Positions 11,508 to 21,669 of a DNA stretch of 64,000 bases are shown piece by piece (position 1 is the stretch's first letter; each line of letters starts with the position of its first letter). Below the pieces are notes generated by a model. That model saw nothing but the letters and a program-made list of their open reading frames with translations. It was not told the origin of the DNA and did no database searches. The translations under genes and the position numbers were made by a program. The DNA is from Bradyrhizobium arachidis (GTDB lineage Bacteria; Pseudomonadota; Alphaproteobacteria; Rhizobiales; Xanthobacteraceae): positions 4,526,001 to 4,590,000 of the forward strand of contig NZ_CP077970.1 in NCBI RefSeq assembly GCF_024758505.1, written 5' to 3'.

Positions 11508-13010
11508 CTAGCGCCGCACGATCGAGCCGGCGCGGCCGATCAGGCGCGCGAGCTGCTTGAAGCGGCCGCCGACGCGGTCGGCGACGAGATCGCCGAGCCG
11601 GTGCTCGAACACCAGCATCAGCTTGCGGCCCTGGCTGCGGAAATGTGTGGCGGGCAGCACGCCCGGCCGCGCCGCCGAGATCAGATGCGCGACGCGGAAC
11701 ATGGCTCCCAATAGCCGCGCGCGTTCCAGCTGGGCCGGCGTCAGCAGATCCTGCATCGTCTGCGGCGGCTGGTTTTCCTCGCTGAGGCCGGCATAGCGAT
11801 AGAACACCGACAAGCCGACGAAGGCGCGGCCCTCATGGCTGATCGCGCCAAAATTGCCGTTGACCACGAGGCTCAAGGTCTGCTCGCCGCGGTGGTCGGG
11901 ATGCACGCGCCAGCCGATATCGGAGAGCAGGCAGGCGGTGTGGCGCAGCCGGCGGTCCTCCTCGGTCTCGCGCAATTTCACGACGCGCGCGAAGCGGTCG
12001 GTCCATTCAATCAGCTCGCGGGCGTGGCGCGCCGAGCGCGACAGGAGCTGGTTCAACTCCTCCGCGGCGCAGATCAGGCCGTCCTTGGCGCGCTCGGCCT
12101 CCGACAGCCTCTCGTGCAACAGCCCCTCGCGCACGCCGAAGGTCGAGAACACGATCGTCTTCGGCTTCGCCACCCGGATGATGTGCTCGAGCACCAGCGC
12201 GGCATAGGTGAGGAGCGGGCGGCGAGCGTCGGCGACGACCTCGATATCGGCGAGCATGTTGCTCGCCGCCAGCCGCCGCAGGCGTCGCGCGAAGTCGAGC
12301 GCCTCGGCGGCCGCAATCGAATAGCCGTGCATGACCTGGAGCGGATAGCCGCTCTGGATGATGTGGATGCGGGCGAGCGCGCGCCAGGTGCCGCCGACCG
12401 CGTAGAAGGTGCGCCCGTGGCCTGCCTTGAGCTGCGCCACGTCAGCGAATTCCTCGCGAACGATCCGGTCGGCACGCTTGAGCGATTTGTGTGCGAGGTC
12501 CTGCAGGGCGAGGCCACCGAGCGGCAGCGTCACGCCGCTGCGGACGCTATTCCTGTGCACCTCGATCAGCTCCAGCGAGCCACCGCCGAGATCGCCGACG
12601 ATGCCGTCCGGGTGATGGATGCCCGAGATCACGCCGAGCGCCGACAGCCGCGCCTCGCGCGGACCGGACAGGATCTCGATCTTCACGCGGCAGATGCGCT
12701 CCGCCTTCGCGATGAAGTCCGGACCGTTCGACGCGTCGCGGCAGGCGGCGGTCGCGATCGCGTAGACGCGGCCGACCTGCATCACCCGAATCAGCGCGTT
12801 GAAACGCCTGAGCGAGGTCAGCGCCTTGTCCACGGCGTCGGGCGCGAGCAGGCCGGTGCTCTGCACCTCGCGGCCCAGACCGCACAGCGTCTTTTCGTTG
12901 AAGATCGGAATCAGGCTGCGCGCGAGCGCCTCGTAGACCACGAGACGCACCGAGTTGGAACCGATGTCGACGACCGCGACGCTCGCGCCGCGTTTGCGCG
13001 GCCGTGTCAC
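11508..13010 (-). CDS. ppx: Exopolyphosphatase, Ppx/GppA family
   Basis: 500 residues, GTG start. The ASKHA-fold opening VAVVDIGSNSVRLVVYEAL and the second phosphate loop GDLGGGSLELIE identify the family, which removes terminal phosphate from polyphosphate or hydrolyses pppGpp. It follows ppk with a 12-base gap on the same strand, so synthesis and degradation of polyphosphate appear co-transcribed. The C-terminal half is the HD-like regulatory part. Confidence 0.92.
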   Translation of the reverse strand: MTRPRKRGASVAVVDIGSNSVRLVVYEALARSLIPIFNEKTLCGLGREVQSTGLLAPDAVDKALTSLRRFNALIRVMQVGRVYAIATAACRDASNGPDFIAKAERICRVKIEILSGPREARLSALGVISGIHHPDGIVGDLGGGSLELIEVHRNSVRSGVTLPLGGLALQDLAHKSLKRADRIVREEFADVAQLKAGHGRTFYAVGGTWRALARIHIIQSGYPLQVMHGYSIAAAEALDFARRLRRLAASNMLADIEVVADARRPLLTYAALVLEHIIRVAKPKTIVFSTFGVREGLLHERLSEAERAKDGLICAAEELNQLLSRSARHARELIEWTDRFARVVKLRETEEDRRLRHTACLLSDIGWRVHPDHRGEQTLSLVVNGNFGAISHEGRAFVGLSVFYRYAGLSEENQPPQTMQDLLTPAQLERARLLGAMFRVAHLISAARPGVLPATHFRSQGRKLMLVFEHRLGDLVADRVGGRFKQLARLIGRAGSIVRR

Positions 13011-13022
13011 AACAATCCCCGA

Positions 13023-15227
13023 TCAGGATTGATGACGTTCGGTCCGGCGCGTAAGGCGGCGCGGAGAGGATTCCTTGAGCGACTTTCCACGGCCAGACAG
13101 ACTCGGATTCGTCATGAAGTAATTGTGCACGTTGAACGGCTCTTCGCCCTTCGCGGCCTTCATACGCGTTGAGGACCCGTCCGGCAACAATTGCCAACTC
13201 TGCTCATTGTCCTTGAGATTCGCGACCATGATCTGTTCGAGAACCTGCTGATGCACCGTGGGATTTTGCAGCGGACACAGCACCTCGACGCGGCGGTCGA
13301 GGTTCCGCGGCATCATGTCGGCTGACGAGATATACACAGCCGCTTTCGCGCCCGGCAGGCCCTGGCCCATGCCGAAGCAATAGATGCGGCCGTGCTCGAG
13401 GAAGCGGCCGATGATCGATTTGACGCGGATGTTCTCCGACAGGCCGGGAATGCCCGGCCGCAGACAACAGATACCGCGGACCACGAGCTCGACCTGGACA
13501 CCGGCCTGCGAGGCCTCGTAGAGCGCATCGATGATGTCGGGATCGACGAGCGCATTCATCTTCATCCAGACCGCGCCGGGCCGGCCATGCTTCGCATGCG
13601 CGGTCTCGCCCTGGATGTGCTCGATGATGCGCTTGCGCAGCGTCAGCGGCGACACCGCCATCTTTTCGAGGTCGCTCGGCGCCGCATAGCCGGTGATGAA
13701 GTTGAAGACGCGGGCAGCGTCGCGGCCGATCGTCGGATCCGAGGTGAAGTAGGAGAGGTCGGTGTAGATGCGCGCGGTGACGGGGTGGTAATTGCCGGTG
13801 CCGGTATGGACATAGGTGGTGAGGCTGCCGCCCTCGCGGCGCACCACCATCGAGAGCTTTGCGTGCGTCTTCAATTCGAGGAAGCCGTAGACGACCTGAA
13901 CGCCGGCGCGTTCGAGGTCGCGGGCCCAGCGGATATTGGCCTCTTCGTCGAAGCGCGCCTTCAGTTCGATCAGCGCGGTGACCGACTTGCCGGCTTCCGC
14001 GGCCTCCACCAGGGCACGCACGACCGGCGAGTTGTTGGAGGTGCGATAGAGCGTCTGCTTGATGGCGACGACGTCGGGGTCGCGTGTCGCCTGCTGCAGG
14101 AACTGCACCACGACGTCGAAGGATTCGTAGGGATGGTGGACAACCAGGTCCTTCTGGCGGATCGCGGCAAAGATGTCGCCACCATGCTCGCGCACGCGCT
14201 CGGGGTGACGTGGCACGTAAGGGGTGAATTCGAGATCGGGGCGATCGAGCCGCGTGAGCTGCGACAGCTCGTTCATGGCAAGCACGCCGTCGACCTGGAA
14301 CACCTCGTCGTCGGCAGCGGATAGCGCGTGTTGCACGAAGTTACGCAGCTCCTCCGGCATCTTGGCGTCGATCTCGAGCCGGATCACCGAGCCGCGGCGG
14401 CGGCGCTTCAGCGCGGTCTCGAACAGCCGGACGAGGTCCTCGGCCTCTTCCTCGATTTCGAGCTCGGAGTCGCGGATGATGCGGAACGTGCCCTGGCCGC
14501 GGACGGTGTAGCCGGGGAACAGGCGATTGATGAACAGGCTGGTGGCCTGCTCCAGCGAGATCAGCCGGACCGTGCCTTCCGCCGGCATGCGGATGAAGCG
14601 GTCGATCTTGCCGGGCATTCGGATGAGCGCGTTCATCGCCTTGCCGTCGGCGGCGCGGGTGAGCTGGAGCGCGATGGTGAAGCCGAGACTCGGGATGAAC
14701 GGGAAGGGATGGGCGGGGTCGATCGCGAGCGGGGTCAGCAGCGGAAAGACGTTGCGGAGGAAGTATTCCTCGACCCAGGTGCGCTCCGCCTTGGTGATGT
14801 CCTTGCCGTCCACCAGCACGATGCCGACCTCAGCCAGCGTGCCGCGCAGATCGCCCCAGATCGCCTGCTGGTCGCTCGCAAGCTGGGAGACGGTGCGGTT
14901 GATCAGTGCGAGCTGCTCGGACGGGGTCAGGCCGTCGGGGCTGCGCTCGGCGATACCTTCGCGGACCTGAGCCTTGATGCCGGCCACGCGGACCATGAAG
15001 AACTCATCAAGGTTATTTGCCGAAATCGACAGGAATCGCACCCGCTCCAGCACGGGATGGCTGCCATTGACCGATTCCTCCAGCACGCGGCGATTGAAAT
15101 GCAGCCAGGAGAGCTCGCGATTGATGAACCGTTCGGGGCTCTTGGCGATTGCCGGGGCGCCCGGCTCGACGTGTTCTTTTTCTTTTAATTCAACGGCTTG
15201 CGCGGAGTCCATGAGAAGTCGATCCAT
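13023..15227 (-). CDS. ppk: Polyphosphate kinase 1
   Basis: 734 residues. It reversibly polymerises the gamma phosphate of ATP into polyphosphate at the membrane. The N-terminal domain reads [19 protein letters not shown]; the PLD-like catalytic core has the [12 protein letters not shown] segment carrying the phospho-histidine, and a second conserved histidine around [11 protein letters not shown] 15227 is selected because AGGTG lies 8 bases upstream; an in-frame codon at 15275 and an ATG at 15212 are alternatives. It sits between the hda-like gene and ppx. Confidence 0.94.
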   Translation of the reverse strand: MDRLLMDSAQAVELKEKEHVEPGAPAIAKSPERFINRELSWLHFNRRVLEESVNGSHPVLERVRFLSISANNLDEFFMVRVAGIKAQVREGIAERSPDGLTPSEQLALINRTVSQLASDQQAIWGDLRGTLAEVGIVLVDGKDITKAERTWVEEYFLRNVFPLLTPLAIDPAHPFPFIPSLGFTIALQLTRAADGKAMNALIRMPGKIDRFIRMPAEGTVRLISLEQATSLFINRLFPGYTVRGQGTFRIIRDSELEIEEEAEDLVRLFETALKRRRRGSVIRLEIDAKMPEELRNFVQHALSAADDEVFQVDGVLAMNELSQLTRLDRPDLEFTPYVPRHPERVREHGGDIFAAIRQKDLVVHHPYESFDVVVQFLQQATRDPDVVAIKQTLYRTSNNSPVVRALVEAAEAGKSVTALIELKARFDEEANIRWARDLERAGVQVVYGFLELKTHAKLSMVVRREGGSLTTYVHTGTGNYHPVTARIYTDLSYFTSDPTIGRDAARVFNFITGYAAPSDLEKMAVSPLTLRKRIIEHIQGETAHAKHGRPGAVWMKMNALVDPDIIDALYEASQAGVQVELVVRGICCLRPGIPGLSENIRVKSIIGRFLEHGRIYCFGMGQGLPGAKAAVYISSADMMPRNLDRRVEVLCPLQNPTVHQQVLEQIMVANLKDNEQSWQLLPDGSSTRMKAAKGEEPFNVHNYFMTNPSLSGRGKSLKESSPRRLTRRTERHQS

Positions 15228-15363
15228 CGTCTTGCACCTATTTTGCGTCTTATGCGCAAAACCGGCGAGGAGCATGTGTTAGCGCGATGACGTTTCGATG
15301 ACATTGAGGTTCCGCGCGCCCGCGGCGTCAAGCGCCTCGCGACGGGGACGACGGTCCGGCGGA

Positions 15364-16068
15364 TCAAACGTTCCGGAGCAGCTCGACGGCCAGCGCCCGG
15401 GTCACAGGACGGCCCTGCCGCAGGGCCTCGCTGTCCAGAAGCTCAACCGCTTGGCGAGCGGCGGCCTGGGAGCGCTCCAGGCGGGTGGCGAGGTAGCTCA
15501 CGACGCTCTCATCGACGCTCAACTGCCGGTCGGCGCAGAATTTGACGATCAGGGCGCGGAACAACTGGTCGTCGGGTGGCAACAGCGCGACCGCAGGCAC
15601 AGCGCGCAAGCGCGAGCGCAGGTCGCGCAATTCGATGTCGAGGGTGACCGGCACCTCGCGGCCCGTCAGCAGGACATAGGCGCCGTCCTCGCGCGCGAGG
15701 TTGAGAAGGTGGAACAGCGCGCGCTCGTCAAACTCCTTGGCCTTCAAATCCTCCACGACCAGCGCGCCGGTGGCGAGCGCGCCCGGCACGGTCGCGGGCG
15801 TCAGCGCATTGGCGGTGGTGGAGCGGGCGCCGGCCTCGTCGGCCCAGATGGCGGCGAGGTGGCTTTTGCCGGAGCCTTCCGGTCCCGCCAGCCACATGAT
15901 CCGGTTCGGCCATTCCGGCCAGCTATCGATGAGCGCGAGACCGGCGGCGTTGGCAGGGCCTTCCAGAAAATTGTCCCGGCTCAGGCTCTCCGCATGCGGG
16001 AGAGCGAAGGCCAATTGACGGGGATGAACGCGGCCTGCCACGCTTTGCTTGCTCCATGCCGGGTCCAA
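15364..16068 (-). CDS. hdaA: DnaA-related regulatory protein Hda/HdaA
   Basis: 234 residues, homologous to the AAA+ domain of DnaA but without the DNA-binding domain. It has Walker A GPEGSGKSHLA, a Walker B-like ALVVEDLKA, and a beta-clamp-binding type N-terminus (RQLAFALPHAES; the QLAF/QLxLP-like patch). Family members stimulate hydrolysis of DnaA-ATP after clamp loading to prevent re-initiation. The TTG start at 16068 is uncertain; GTG at 16041 is an alternative that fits family length. Downstream of a phosphatidyltransferase gene and upstream of ppk. Confidence 0.88.
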   Translation of the reverse strand: MDPAWSKQSVAGRVHPRQLAFALPHAESLSRDNFLEGPANAAGLALIDSWPEWPNRIMWLAGPEGSGKSHLAAIWADEAGARSTTANALTPATVPGALATGALVVEDLKAKEFDERALFHLLNLAREDGAYVLLTGREVPVTLDIELRDLRSRLRAVPAVALLPPDDQLFRALIVKFCADRQLSVDESVVSYLATRLERSQAAARQAVELLDSEALRQGRPVTRALAVELLRNV

Positions 16069-16086
16069 CCGGCCCTGTTCGATTGC

Positions 16087-16107
16087 CGTCAGGCGTTACG
16101 CCTGACG
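16087..16107 (-). promoter_or_regulatory. Perfect 9-bp stem-loop in the hda leader
   Basis: CGTCAGGCG, loop TTA, CGCCTGACG: a perfect inverted repeat between the stop codon of the phosphatidyltransferase gene (16151) and the hda start (16068 or 16041). It lacks a T-run on either strand, so it is not a canonical terminator. It could limit read-through, stabilise an mRNA end or shield the hda ribosome binding site. Confidence 0.5.
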
Positions 16108-16150
16108 AGTTGGCCTTTTGCGGGGCCGCTCCGTTCTCTTTGCCGGATGC

Positions 16151-16693
16151 CTATTTGGCCTCGATCGCGCTCATGTGCCGCAGCCACTCGACGAGGTAGA
16201 GCGACACCGAGGAGAGCGTGAAGACCGTCACGAAGCCCATCAGGATCATATCATAAGGTCCGGGCTTGAAGCCGAAGGCGAGCGCCGCAAGCACCAGTGC
16301 CGCGAAGGCGACCTGGGCAACCGTGTTGAGCTTCGACACCATCGACGGCTTCATCGCGACCGGCCGGTCGAACAGCCAGGACACGATCACGGCCGCGACG
16401 ATCATGATGTCGCGCGACACCACCAGGATCACGATCCAGCGCGGGATCGCGCCCCAGATTCCCAGCGCCATGTAGATCGACACCAGCAGCGCCTTGTCGG
16501 CCAGCGGGTCGAGCAGGGCGCCAAGCTCGCTCGTCATGTTGAAGCGCTTGGCCAGGAAGCCGTCGATAGCGTCGCTGACCCCGGCGATCAGGAATACCGC
16601 GAACGCAATCTCCATTTGGCTGGAAACGATGGCCCAGACGATGATCGGGACCAGCATGATGCGGCCCAGGGTAATGATGTTCGGAATACTCAC
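16151..16693 (-). CDS. CDP-alcohol phosphatidyltransferase family protein
   Basis: 180 residues with about five hydrophobic helices. The CDP-alcohol phosphotransferase motif is intact: SDAIDGFLAKR followed by ELGALLDPLADK, containing the metal-binding aspartates. The start SIPNIITLGR is the usual PgsA-like N-terminus, so GTG 16693 is used rather than the longer frame to 16834. It may make phosphatidylglycerophosphate or another phospholipid; PgsA or a cardiolipin synthase-like role cannot be told apart here. Divergent from purM. Confidence 0.85.
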   Translation of the reverse strand: MSIPNIITLGRIMLVPIIVWAIVSSQMEIAFAVFLIAGVSDAIDGFLAKRFNMTSELGALLDPLADKALLVSIYMALGIWGAIPRWIVILVVSRDIMIVAAVIVSWLFDRPVAMKPSMVSKLNTVAQVAFAALVLAALAFGFKPGPYDMILMGFVTVFTLSSVSLYLVEWLRHMSAIEAK

Positions 16694-16846
16694 GCGGCGC
16701 TTCCCGGCACCCGGTCTGACCTCGAATCCGGTGCTCTGGAGGCTGAACCGGCTGTTATCTACATAGTACAGCGCTCGGCGCCTTGCGAGCCATTGCGCAT
16801 CCCCTGAAATCGACGTAACCAGCCGCAACCCCACTGGAAATCGGGC

Positions 16847-17920
16847 ATGACCGACCGCAAAAACGGCCTCACCTACGCCGATTCAGGCGTCGATATCGAT
16901 GCGGGCAATCGCCTCGTCGACCTGATCAAGCCGATGGTGCGCGCCACCGCGCGGGCCGGCGCCGACGCCGAAATCGGCGGATTCGGGGGCCTGTTCGACC
17001 TCAAGGCGGCCGGATTCAGGGATCCCGTCCTGGTGGCTGCGACTGACGGCGTTGGAACCAAGGTCAAGATCGCCATCGAAACCGGCCTGCATGGCGGGAT
17101 CGGCATCGACCTCGTGGCCATGAGCGTCAACGACCTCGTGGTGCAGGGCGCCGAGCCGCTGTTCTTCCTGGATTATTTTGCCTGTGGGAAACTCGATCCC
17201 GAAGCGGCCGCGGCGATCGTCGCCGGCGTTGCCGAAGGCTGCCGCGAATCCGGCTGCGCCCTGATCGGCGGCGAGACCGCCGAGATGCCCGGCCTCTACC
17301 AGGACGGCGACTACGACCTTGCGGGCTTTGCGGTCGGGGCCGCCGAGCGCGGCACGCTGCTGCCGCGCAAGGATATCGCCGCGGGCGACGCCGTGATCGG
17401 GCTCGCCTCGTCGGGTGTCCATTCCAACGGCTTCTCGCTGGTGCGCAAGATCGTCGAACAGTCCGGCCTCGGCTTCGGGGCGCAGGCGCCGTTCTCGCCG
17501 GTCATGACGCTCGGCGGGGCGCTGCTGGCGCCGACAAAGCTCTACGTCAAATCCTGCCTGCGCGCGATCCGCGAGACCGGGGCGGTGAAGGGCCTCGCCC
17601 ACATCACCGGCGGCGGCTTTACCGACAACATTCCGCGCGTGCTGCCAAAACATCTTGGCGTCGGCATTGATCTGGCAAACCTGCCGGTGCTGCCGGTGTT
17701 CAAATGGCTGGCGGCGCAAGGCGGCATCGCCGAGCTCGAAATGCTGCGCACCTTCAACTGCGGCATCGGCATGATCGCGATCGTCGAACCCGACGCCGTC
17801 GAAAACGTCGTTAAGATCTTCGAGGATGCCGGCGAGGGCGTTGCCGTGCTCGGCAAGGTGATCCCGGCCGAGGGTGAGCATCGCGTCGTCTATCACGGCA
17901 ACCTCGACCTGGCGCTGTAG
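16847..17920 (+). CDS. purM: Phosphoribosylformylglycinamidine cyclo-ligase (AIR synthetase)
   Basis: 357 residues. It closes the imidazole ring of aminoimidazole ribonucleotide in purine synthesis, using ATP. The N-terminal [14 protein letters not shown] and the ATP-site ATDGVGTK are conserved, as are GGETAEMPG and [16 protein letters not shown] 16847. It is followed by purN after 5 bases, so the two are co-transcribed. Confidence 0.97.
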   Translation: MTDRKNGLTYADSGVDIDAGNRLVDLIKPMVRATARAGADAEIGGFGGLFDLKAAGFRDPVLVAATDGVGTKVKIAIETGLHGGIGIDLVAMSVNDLVVQGAEPLFFLDYFACGKLDPEAAAAIVAGVAEGCRESGCALIGGETAEMPGLYQDGDYDLAGFAVGAAERGTLLPRKDIAAGDAVIGLASSGVHSNGFSLVRKIVEQSGLGFGAQAPFSPVMTLGGALLAPTKLYVKSCLRAIRETGAVKGLAHITGGGFTDNIPRVLPKHLGVGIDLANLPVLPVFKWLAAQGGIAELEMLRTFNCGIGMIAIVEPDAVENVVKIFEDAGEGVAVLGKVIPAEGEHRVVYHGNLDLAL

Positions 17921-17925
17921 GACCC

Positions 17926-18588
17926 ATGAAGCGCCGCGTCGCCATTTTGATCTCCGGCCGAGGCTCCAACATGGCCGCGCTGATCAAGGCCGCGGCAGCG
18001 CCGGATTTTCCGGCCGAGATTTCGCTGGTCATCTCCAACAAGGCCGATGCGCCCGGTCTGGAGCGGGCGAGGGCCGGCGGCGTCAAGACGCTGGTGATCG
18101 AGAGCAAGCCGTTCGGCAAGGACCGCGCCGGTTTCGAGGCGGTGCTGCAAGGCGCGCTCGATCGGCACGGCATCGAGCTGATCTGCCTCGGCGGTTTCAT
18201 GCGGCTGTTCACGGCCGAGTTCGTGCAGGCCTGGTACGGAAGAATGCTCAACATCCATCCCTCGCTCCTGCCGTCCTTCCCCGGCCTCGACCCGCACGGC
18301 CAAGCCTTGCGCGCCGGCGTCAAACTGTCCGGCGCGACGGTGCATTTCGTGATTCCCGAGACCGATGCCGGCCCGATCGTGATGCAGGGCGCGGTGCCCG
18401 TCGGCGACAACGACACGCCGGACACGCTGTCGGAGCGCATCCTCGAGGTCGAGCATCGCATCTATCCCGAAGCGTTGCGGCTGCTCGCGCAAGGCAAGGT
18501 GCGAATCGAGGGCGACGTCTGCAAGACGGCGGGAAGCGGGGCCTCGGAGAATTTTCTGATCTCGCCGGTGGTGACCGACGCGCAGTGA
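17926..18588 (+). CDS. purN: Phosphoribosylglycinamide formyltransferase
   Basis: 220 residues. It uses 10-formyltetrahydrofolate to formylate glycinamide ribonucleotide. Conserved features: VAILISGRGSNMAALI at the N-terminus (phosphate binding), NIHPSLLPSFPGL with the catalytic Asn/His, and the downstream GATVHFVIPETDAGPI segment with the catalytic Asp. It follows purM directly. Confidence 0.96.
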   Translation: MKRRVAILISGRGSNMAALIKAAAAPDFPAEISLVISNKADAPGLERARAGGVKTLVIESKPFGKDRAGFEAVLQGALDRHGIELICLGGFMRLFTAEFVQAWYGRMLNIHPSLLPSFPGLDPHGQALRAGVKLSGATVHFVIPETDAGPIVMQGAVPVGDNDTPDTLSERILEVEHRIYPEALRLLAQGKVRIEGDVCKTAGSGASENFLISPVVTDAQ

Positions 18589-18791
18589 GCGCGGTTTCCG
18601 TTCGCCCCCTGTGGCAGCGGAAGCACAACCCATCGCAATCGCCGCGTCGGCGGGAGTTCAACCGATTGACCCCCTGTGCCAGTTGAGCGCAAATCGCCTC
18701 GCACGGCGCGGATCGTCATGGTTTTTCGCGCCGTCATGAGCGTCGGGATTGTGTCGTCATGCGCAGTGCGCAGCCGTTGGGAACAGGGCGG

Positions 18792-19922
18792 ATGATCAGG
18801 CTGGGCCGGCTCCGCCGGGTCGCGGCTGCGCTCGTGCTCGCCGTTGGGTTCGCCGTCGCACTCGGGGCCGGGCCCGCCCTCGCGCAGAGCCCTTCGCCGT
18901 CTCCGAGCCCGACGCCGACACCAACGCCGTCGCCGACCCCGATCCCAACCCCGTCACCGACGGCGACCAACTACGAGCGTTCGATCGGCAGCACCACGCT
19001 CGACCTTGGCTCCAACTTCCTGGAGCGGCTCGGCAACCAGGCCTCCAACGGGTTCAACCGCACGATGCGCAACAATCCCGGCGGCGGTGGCGCCTCGTCG
19101 GAGACGGAAGCACCACGCTATCGAACCTGGTTCGAAGGCTACGGGATCTCCGCCCGCACCGACGCGCAGGGCGACTTCGTCGGCGACAAGCGCAAGACTT
19201 TTGGAGGGGTGGCGGGCTTTGGCGCGCGGCTCGCGCCGGGTGTCAATATCGGCTTCTCCATCGATCAGAGCCGAACCGATGTCGACGTGCCGCTCGCGCT
19301 GCAATCGGCAACCCTCGATTTGACGCAGATCGGCTTCAACGGCTCGATCGACAAGGGGCCGTGGACCTGGGCCTTCGCGGCCGTGCACGGCTTTGGCAAT
19401 GTTCGCTCCAGCCGCGACACCGGCTTTGGTCTGGCGACCGCGCGCTATCACGCCGCGATCGACGGCGCGCTCACCGAGGTCAGCTACTACTGGACGCAGG
19501 ATCAGGCGCGCATCGTGCCGAAGGGCGCGCTCGAATATGTCCGCGCCACCAGTGCTGCTTTCAACGAGGTCGGCGGCCTCGACCCCATGGCTGTCGGCTC
19601 GACCGCGCTGGCACGCGCGCGCGTGATGATCGGCGCCGAGGTGGGGCGTTACTTCATCTTCGATCAGAAGATTTTGGACCTGTCGGCCTACGGCAAGTTC
19701 GTCGACAATTTCTACCAGGACTTGGGCTCGATCCAGGTCAGCCTGGGCGCGCAGAGCATCGTGGTGCCGGGGATCGGCGAGAGCCGCCACGGCGTGGATG
19801 CCGGCGCGTCGGCCTCGCTCAGCCTGACCAACACCGCGCGGCTCTATGTCAATTACGACACCAAGCTGCGCAGCGAATTCCGCTCGCATCAGGGCACGGT
19901 CGGCTTCGAATACAAATGGTAG
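18792..19922 (+). CDS. Outer-membrane beta-barrel protein with Pro/Ser/Thr linker
   Basis: 376 residues. The signal peptide ends after GAGPALAQ, and is followed by about 27 residues of alternating Pro, Ser and Thr (SPSPSPTPTPTPSPTP...). The rest alternates hydrophobic and polar residues as in autotransporter-type barrels and ends with an aromatic, FEYKW, the usual Bam-recognition ending. No passenger repeats are present. The linker may span peptidoglycan or expose the N-terminus, which is inference. ATG 18792 gives the cleaner signal peptide; an ATG at 18759 in frame is an alternative. Confidence 0.75.
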   Translation: MIRLGRLRRVAAALVLAVGFAVALGAGPALAQSPSPSPSPTPTPTPSPTPIPTPSPTATNYERSIGSTTLDLGSNFLERLGNQASNGFNRTMRNNPGGGGASSETEAPRYRTWFEGYGISARTDAQGDFVGDKRKTFGGVAGFGARLAPGVNIGFSIDQSRTDVDVPLALQSATLDLTQIGFNGSIDKGPWTWAFAAVHGFGNVRSSRDTGFGLATARYHAAIDGALTEVSYYWTQDQARIVPKGALEYVRATSAAFNEVGGLDPMAVGSTALARARVMIGAEVGRYFIFDQKILDLSAYGKFVDNFYQDLGSIQVSLGAQSIVVPGIGESRHGVDAGASASLSLTNTARLYVNYDTKLRSEFRSHQGTVGFEYKW

Positions 19923-19942
19923 GGCGGCTGCGTCCCGGCCCC

Positions 19943-20986
19943 TCAGGTCGGCGCTGCCGCGACATAGCCGGTCAGGCCGACGCTTTCTTTCGCCGCTGCC
20001 ATCATCGGCACCAGCGCGTTCGGATGGATGAACTCGTCGCGGAAGCAGGGATAGGTCTTGGGATCAAAGATCTTCTTCAGCCACTCGACAACGATCTTGT
20101 GCCGCTCGGATGAGCGGAACTCCTTGTGGTAGGTGAGCCAGAGATCGGCATGATGGCTGACGCCGAGATCGACGGCGACGAGCGGCGCGCCGAGCGCGAT
20201 CGACACCGTCGGCAGGAAGCCGATGCCGGCGCCGCGCTCCACCGCATAGAGCACGCCGATCGAGGAGTTGGTCTTGATCCCGACGATGCCTTCCAGCGAC
20301 TTCAGTCCGAGAATGCGGGCATAGGCGGTGTCGTCGACCTGCGGCGCGCTCTGCTTGACGATGCGATGGTTCCTCAACTCGGCAAGCGTTGCCGGTACGC
20401 CGTGGAGGTTTTCGTAGTCCTTCGAGACGAAGGGATAGATGTGGAGCCTGCCGAGCTTGGCCACGATCAAATCCGGATTGGTCGGCGGCTCGAGCTGGAT
20501 CGCGATGTCGGACTCCAGCCGCGCGACGTCGGCCTGCTCCATCGCACAGCGCAAATCGACGGTGATCTTGCGGTAGGTCTTCTGAAAGTCGATCAGGCGC
20601 GGCAGGATCCAGAAATTGCCCGGGCCCTCGGTCACCGCGACGCGGACCGTGCCCGCGGTATCGTTCGAGGAACGCGAGGCGCGTCGAAACACGTTGAAGG
20701 CGTGACGCTCCATCAGCGACACGTCGGAAATCATCGCCATGCCTTCGTCGCTCAGCGTCAGCCCGCTTTGGTCACGCAGGAAAAGCTTGCAACCGATGCT
20801 CTCCTCGAGCCGGTCGATCCTGCGCATCAGCGTCGTCGAGGTGAGGCCGAGCTCTTCTGCGGCATTGCGGAAACTTTTATATTTTGCGCAGGCTAAAAAC
20901 AGCTTCAAATCATCCCAGGAAGCATCCAAGGACTCTTCACTTCGGTGCTGCATCATCGCAGCACCCCGTTGCAATAGTTGCTGCAT
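19943..20986 (-). CDS. LysR-family transcriptional regulator
   Basis: 347 residues. The N-terminal winged helix-turn-helix reads KSFRNAAEELGLTSTTLMRRIDRLEESIG followed by a LysR effector domain. It has a long N-terminus before the DNA-binding domain and a C-terminal tail after the effector domain. It is divergent from the GNAT/isochorismatase-like operon across only 56 bases, so it very likely controls that operon and its own expression from shared sites. Effector unknown. Confidence 0.88.
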   Translation of the reverse strand: MQQLLQRGAAMMQHRSEESLDASWDDLKLFLACAKYKSFRNAAEELGLTSTTLMRRIDRLEESIGCKLFLRDQSGLTLSDEGMAMISDVSLMERHAFNVFRRASRSSNDTAGTVRVAVTEGPGNFWILPRLIDFQKTYRKITVDLRCAMEQADVARLESDIAIQLEPPTNPDLIVAKLGRLHIYPFVSKDYENLHGVPATLAELRNHRIVKQSAPQVDDTAYARILGLKSLEGIVGIKTNSSIGVLYAVERGAGIGFLPTVSIALGAPLVAVDLGVSHHADLWLTYHKEFRSSERHKIVVEWLKKIFDPKTYPCFRDEFIHPNALVPMMAAAKESVGLTGYVAAAPT

Positions 20987-21042
20987 ACTCCTGATCCTTA
21001 CCCGCTAAGCTCTCCACCGTAACGGGATGGGGGAAACGATAG

Positions 21043-21669
21043 ATGCGCAATATGGGTATGGAAAGGGGCCCGTTTGCCGCAAGGCATGAATTTGACGCCC
21101 TGCCGCTCAGCCCCGACATCGATGTCCATTGTGCGCAATATTCCGAGCTTGCGGCAATGGCGGATATGGCCCACCGGCTCGTGCCGGGCGTGCGGATCGG
21201 GGAACCGGAGCTCGCGCGCTATTTCACCTTCGATCCTCAATGCCTGCTGAGCTTCAGCCGCAATGGTTCGTTGGTCGGCGGCATGGCATTTCTGTACCTC
21301 AACAGCCTCGGCCACGACGCGCTGCTGCTCGACGAGATCTGTCTGACCGAACCCGATACGCGCCATCTCGCCTCCGGCGATGAGGAGGTTTCGGCGATCT
21401 ACATCTGGGCGATCGCAGCCACCGGCCGCGGCATCGCGGGACTCGGGAAGGCCGCCGCGCATTTGCGGCAATCGCGATTTCGCAGCGCTGACTGCTTCGC
21501 GCAGCCGTCGACGGCGGCGGGACGCGACATCATGAAAGCGACGGGATTTACGCCTATCCCGAGCTTCCAGCCCGACCTGTGGTGTTACGAGCGGCCCTGG
21601 AATCGACAGCCAGTGCGCATGCCGGGTTCAAGTTTTGCAGCAAGGAGTTTTGCAGATGCACGGCACTAG
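21043..21669 (+). CDS. GNAT-fold-like protein, first gene of LysR-linked operon
   Basis: 208 residues. The pattern of strands and a loop with GRGIAGLGKAAAHL resembles the acyl-CoA-binding region of GNAT acyltransferases, and the C-terminal region (GRDIMKATGFTPIP) matches the usual final GNAT segment, but the match is weak. No signal or membrane helix. The last 14 bases overlap the start of the next gene, indicating translational coupling. The C-terminus past residue 185 is low-complexity and may be non-essential. Substrate unknown. Confidence 0.65.
   Translation: MRNMGMERGPFAARHEFDALPLSPDIDVHCAQYSELAAMADMAHRLVPGVRIGEPELARYFTFDPQCLLSFSRNGSLVGGMAFLYLNSLGHDALLLDEICLTEPDTRHLASGDEEVSAIYIWAIAATGRGIAGLGKAAAHLRQSRFRSADCFAQPSTAAGRDIMKATGFTPIPSFQPDLWCYERPWNRQPVRMPGSSFAARSFADARH

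Noticed and set aside
18890..18965. Short-period repeat that might be a CRISPR or minisatellite
   Set aside because: It encodes the Pro/Ser/Thr linker of an outer-membrane protein; no spacer structure.
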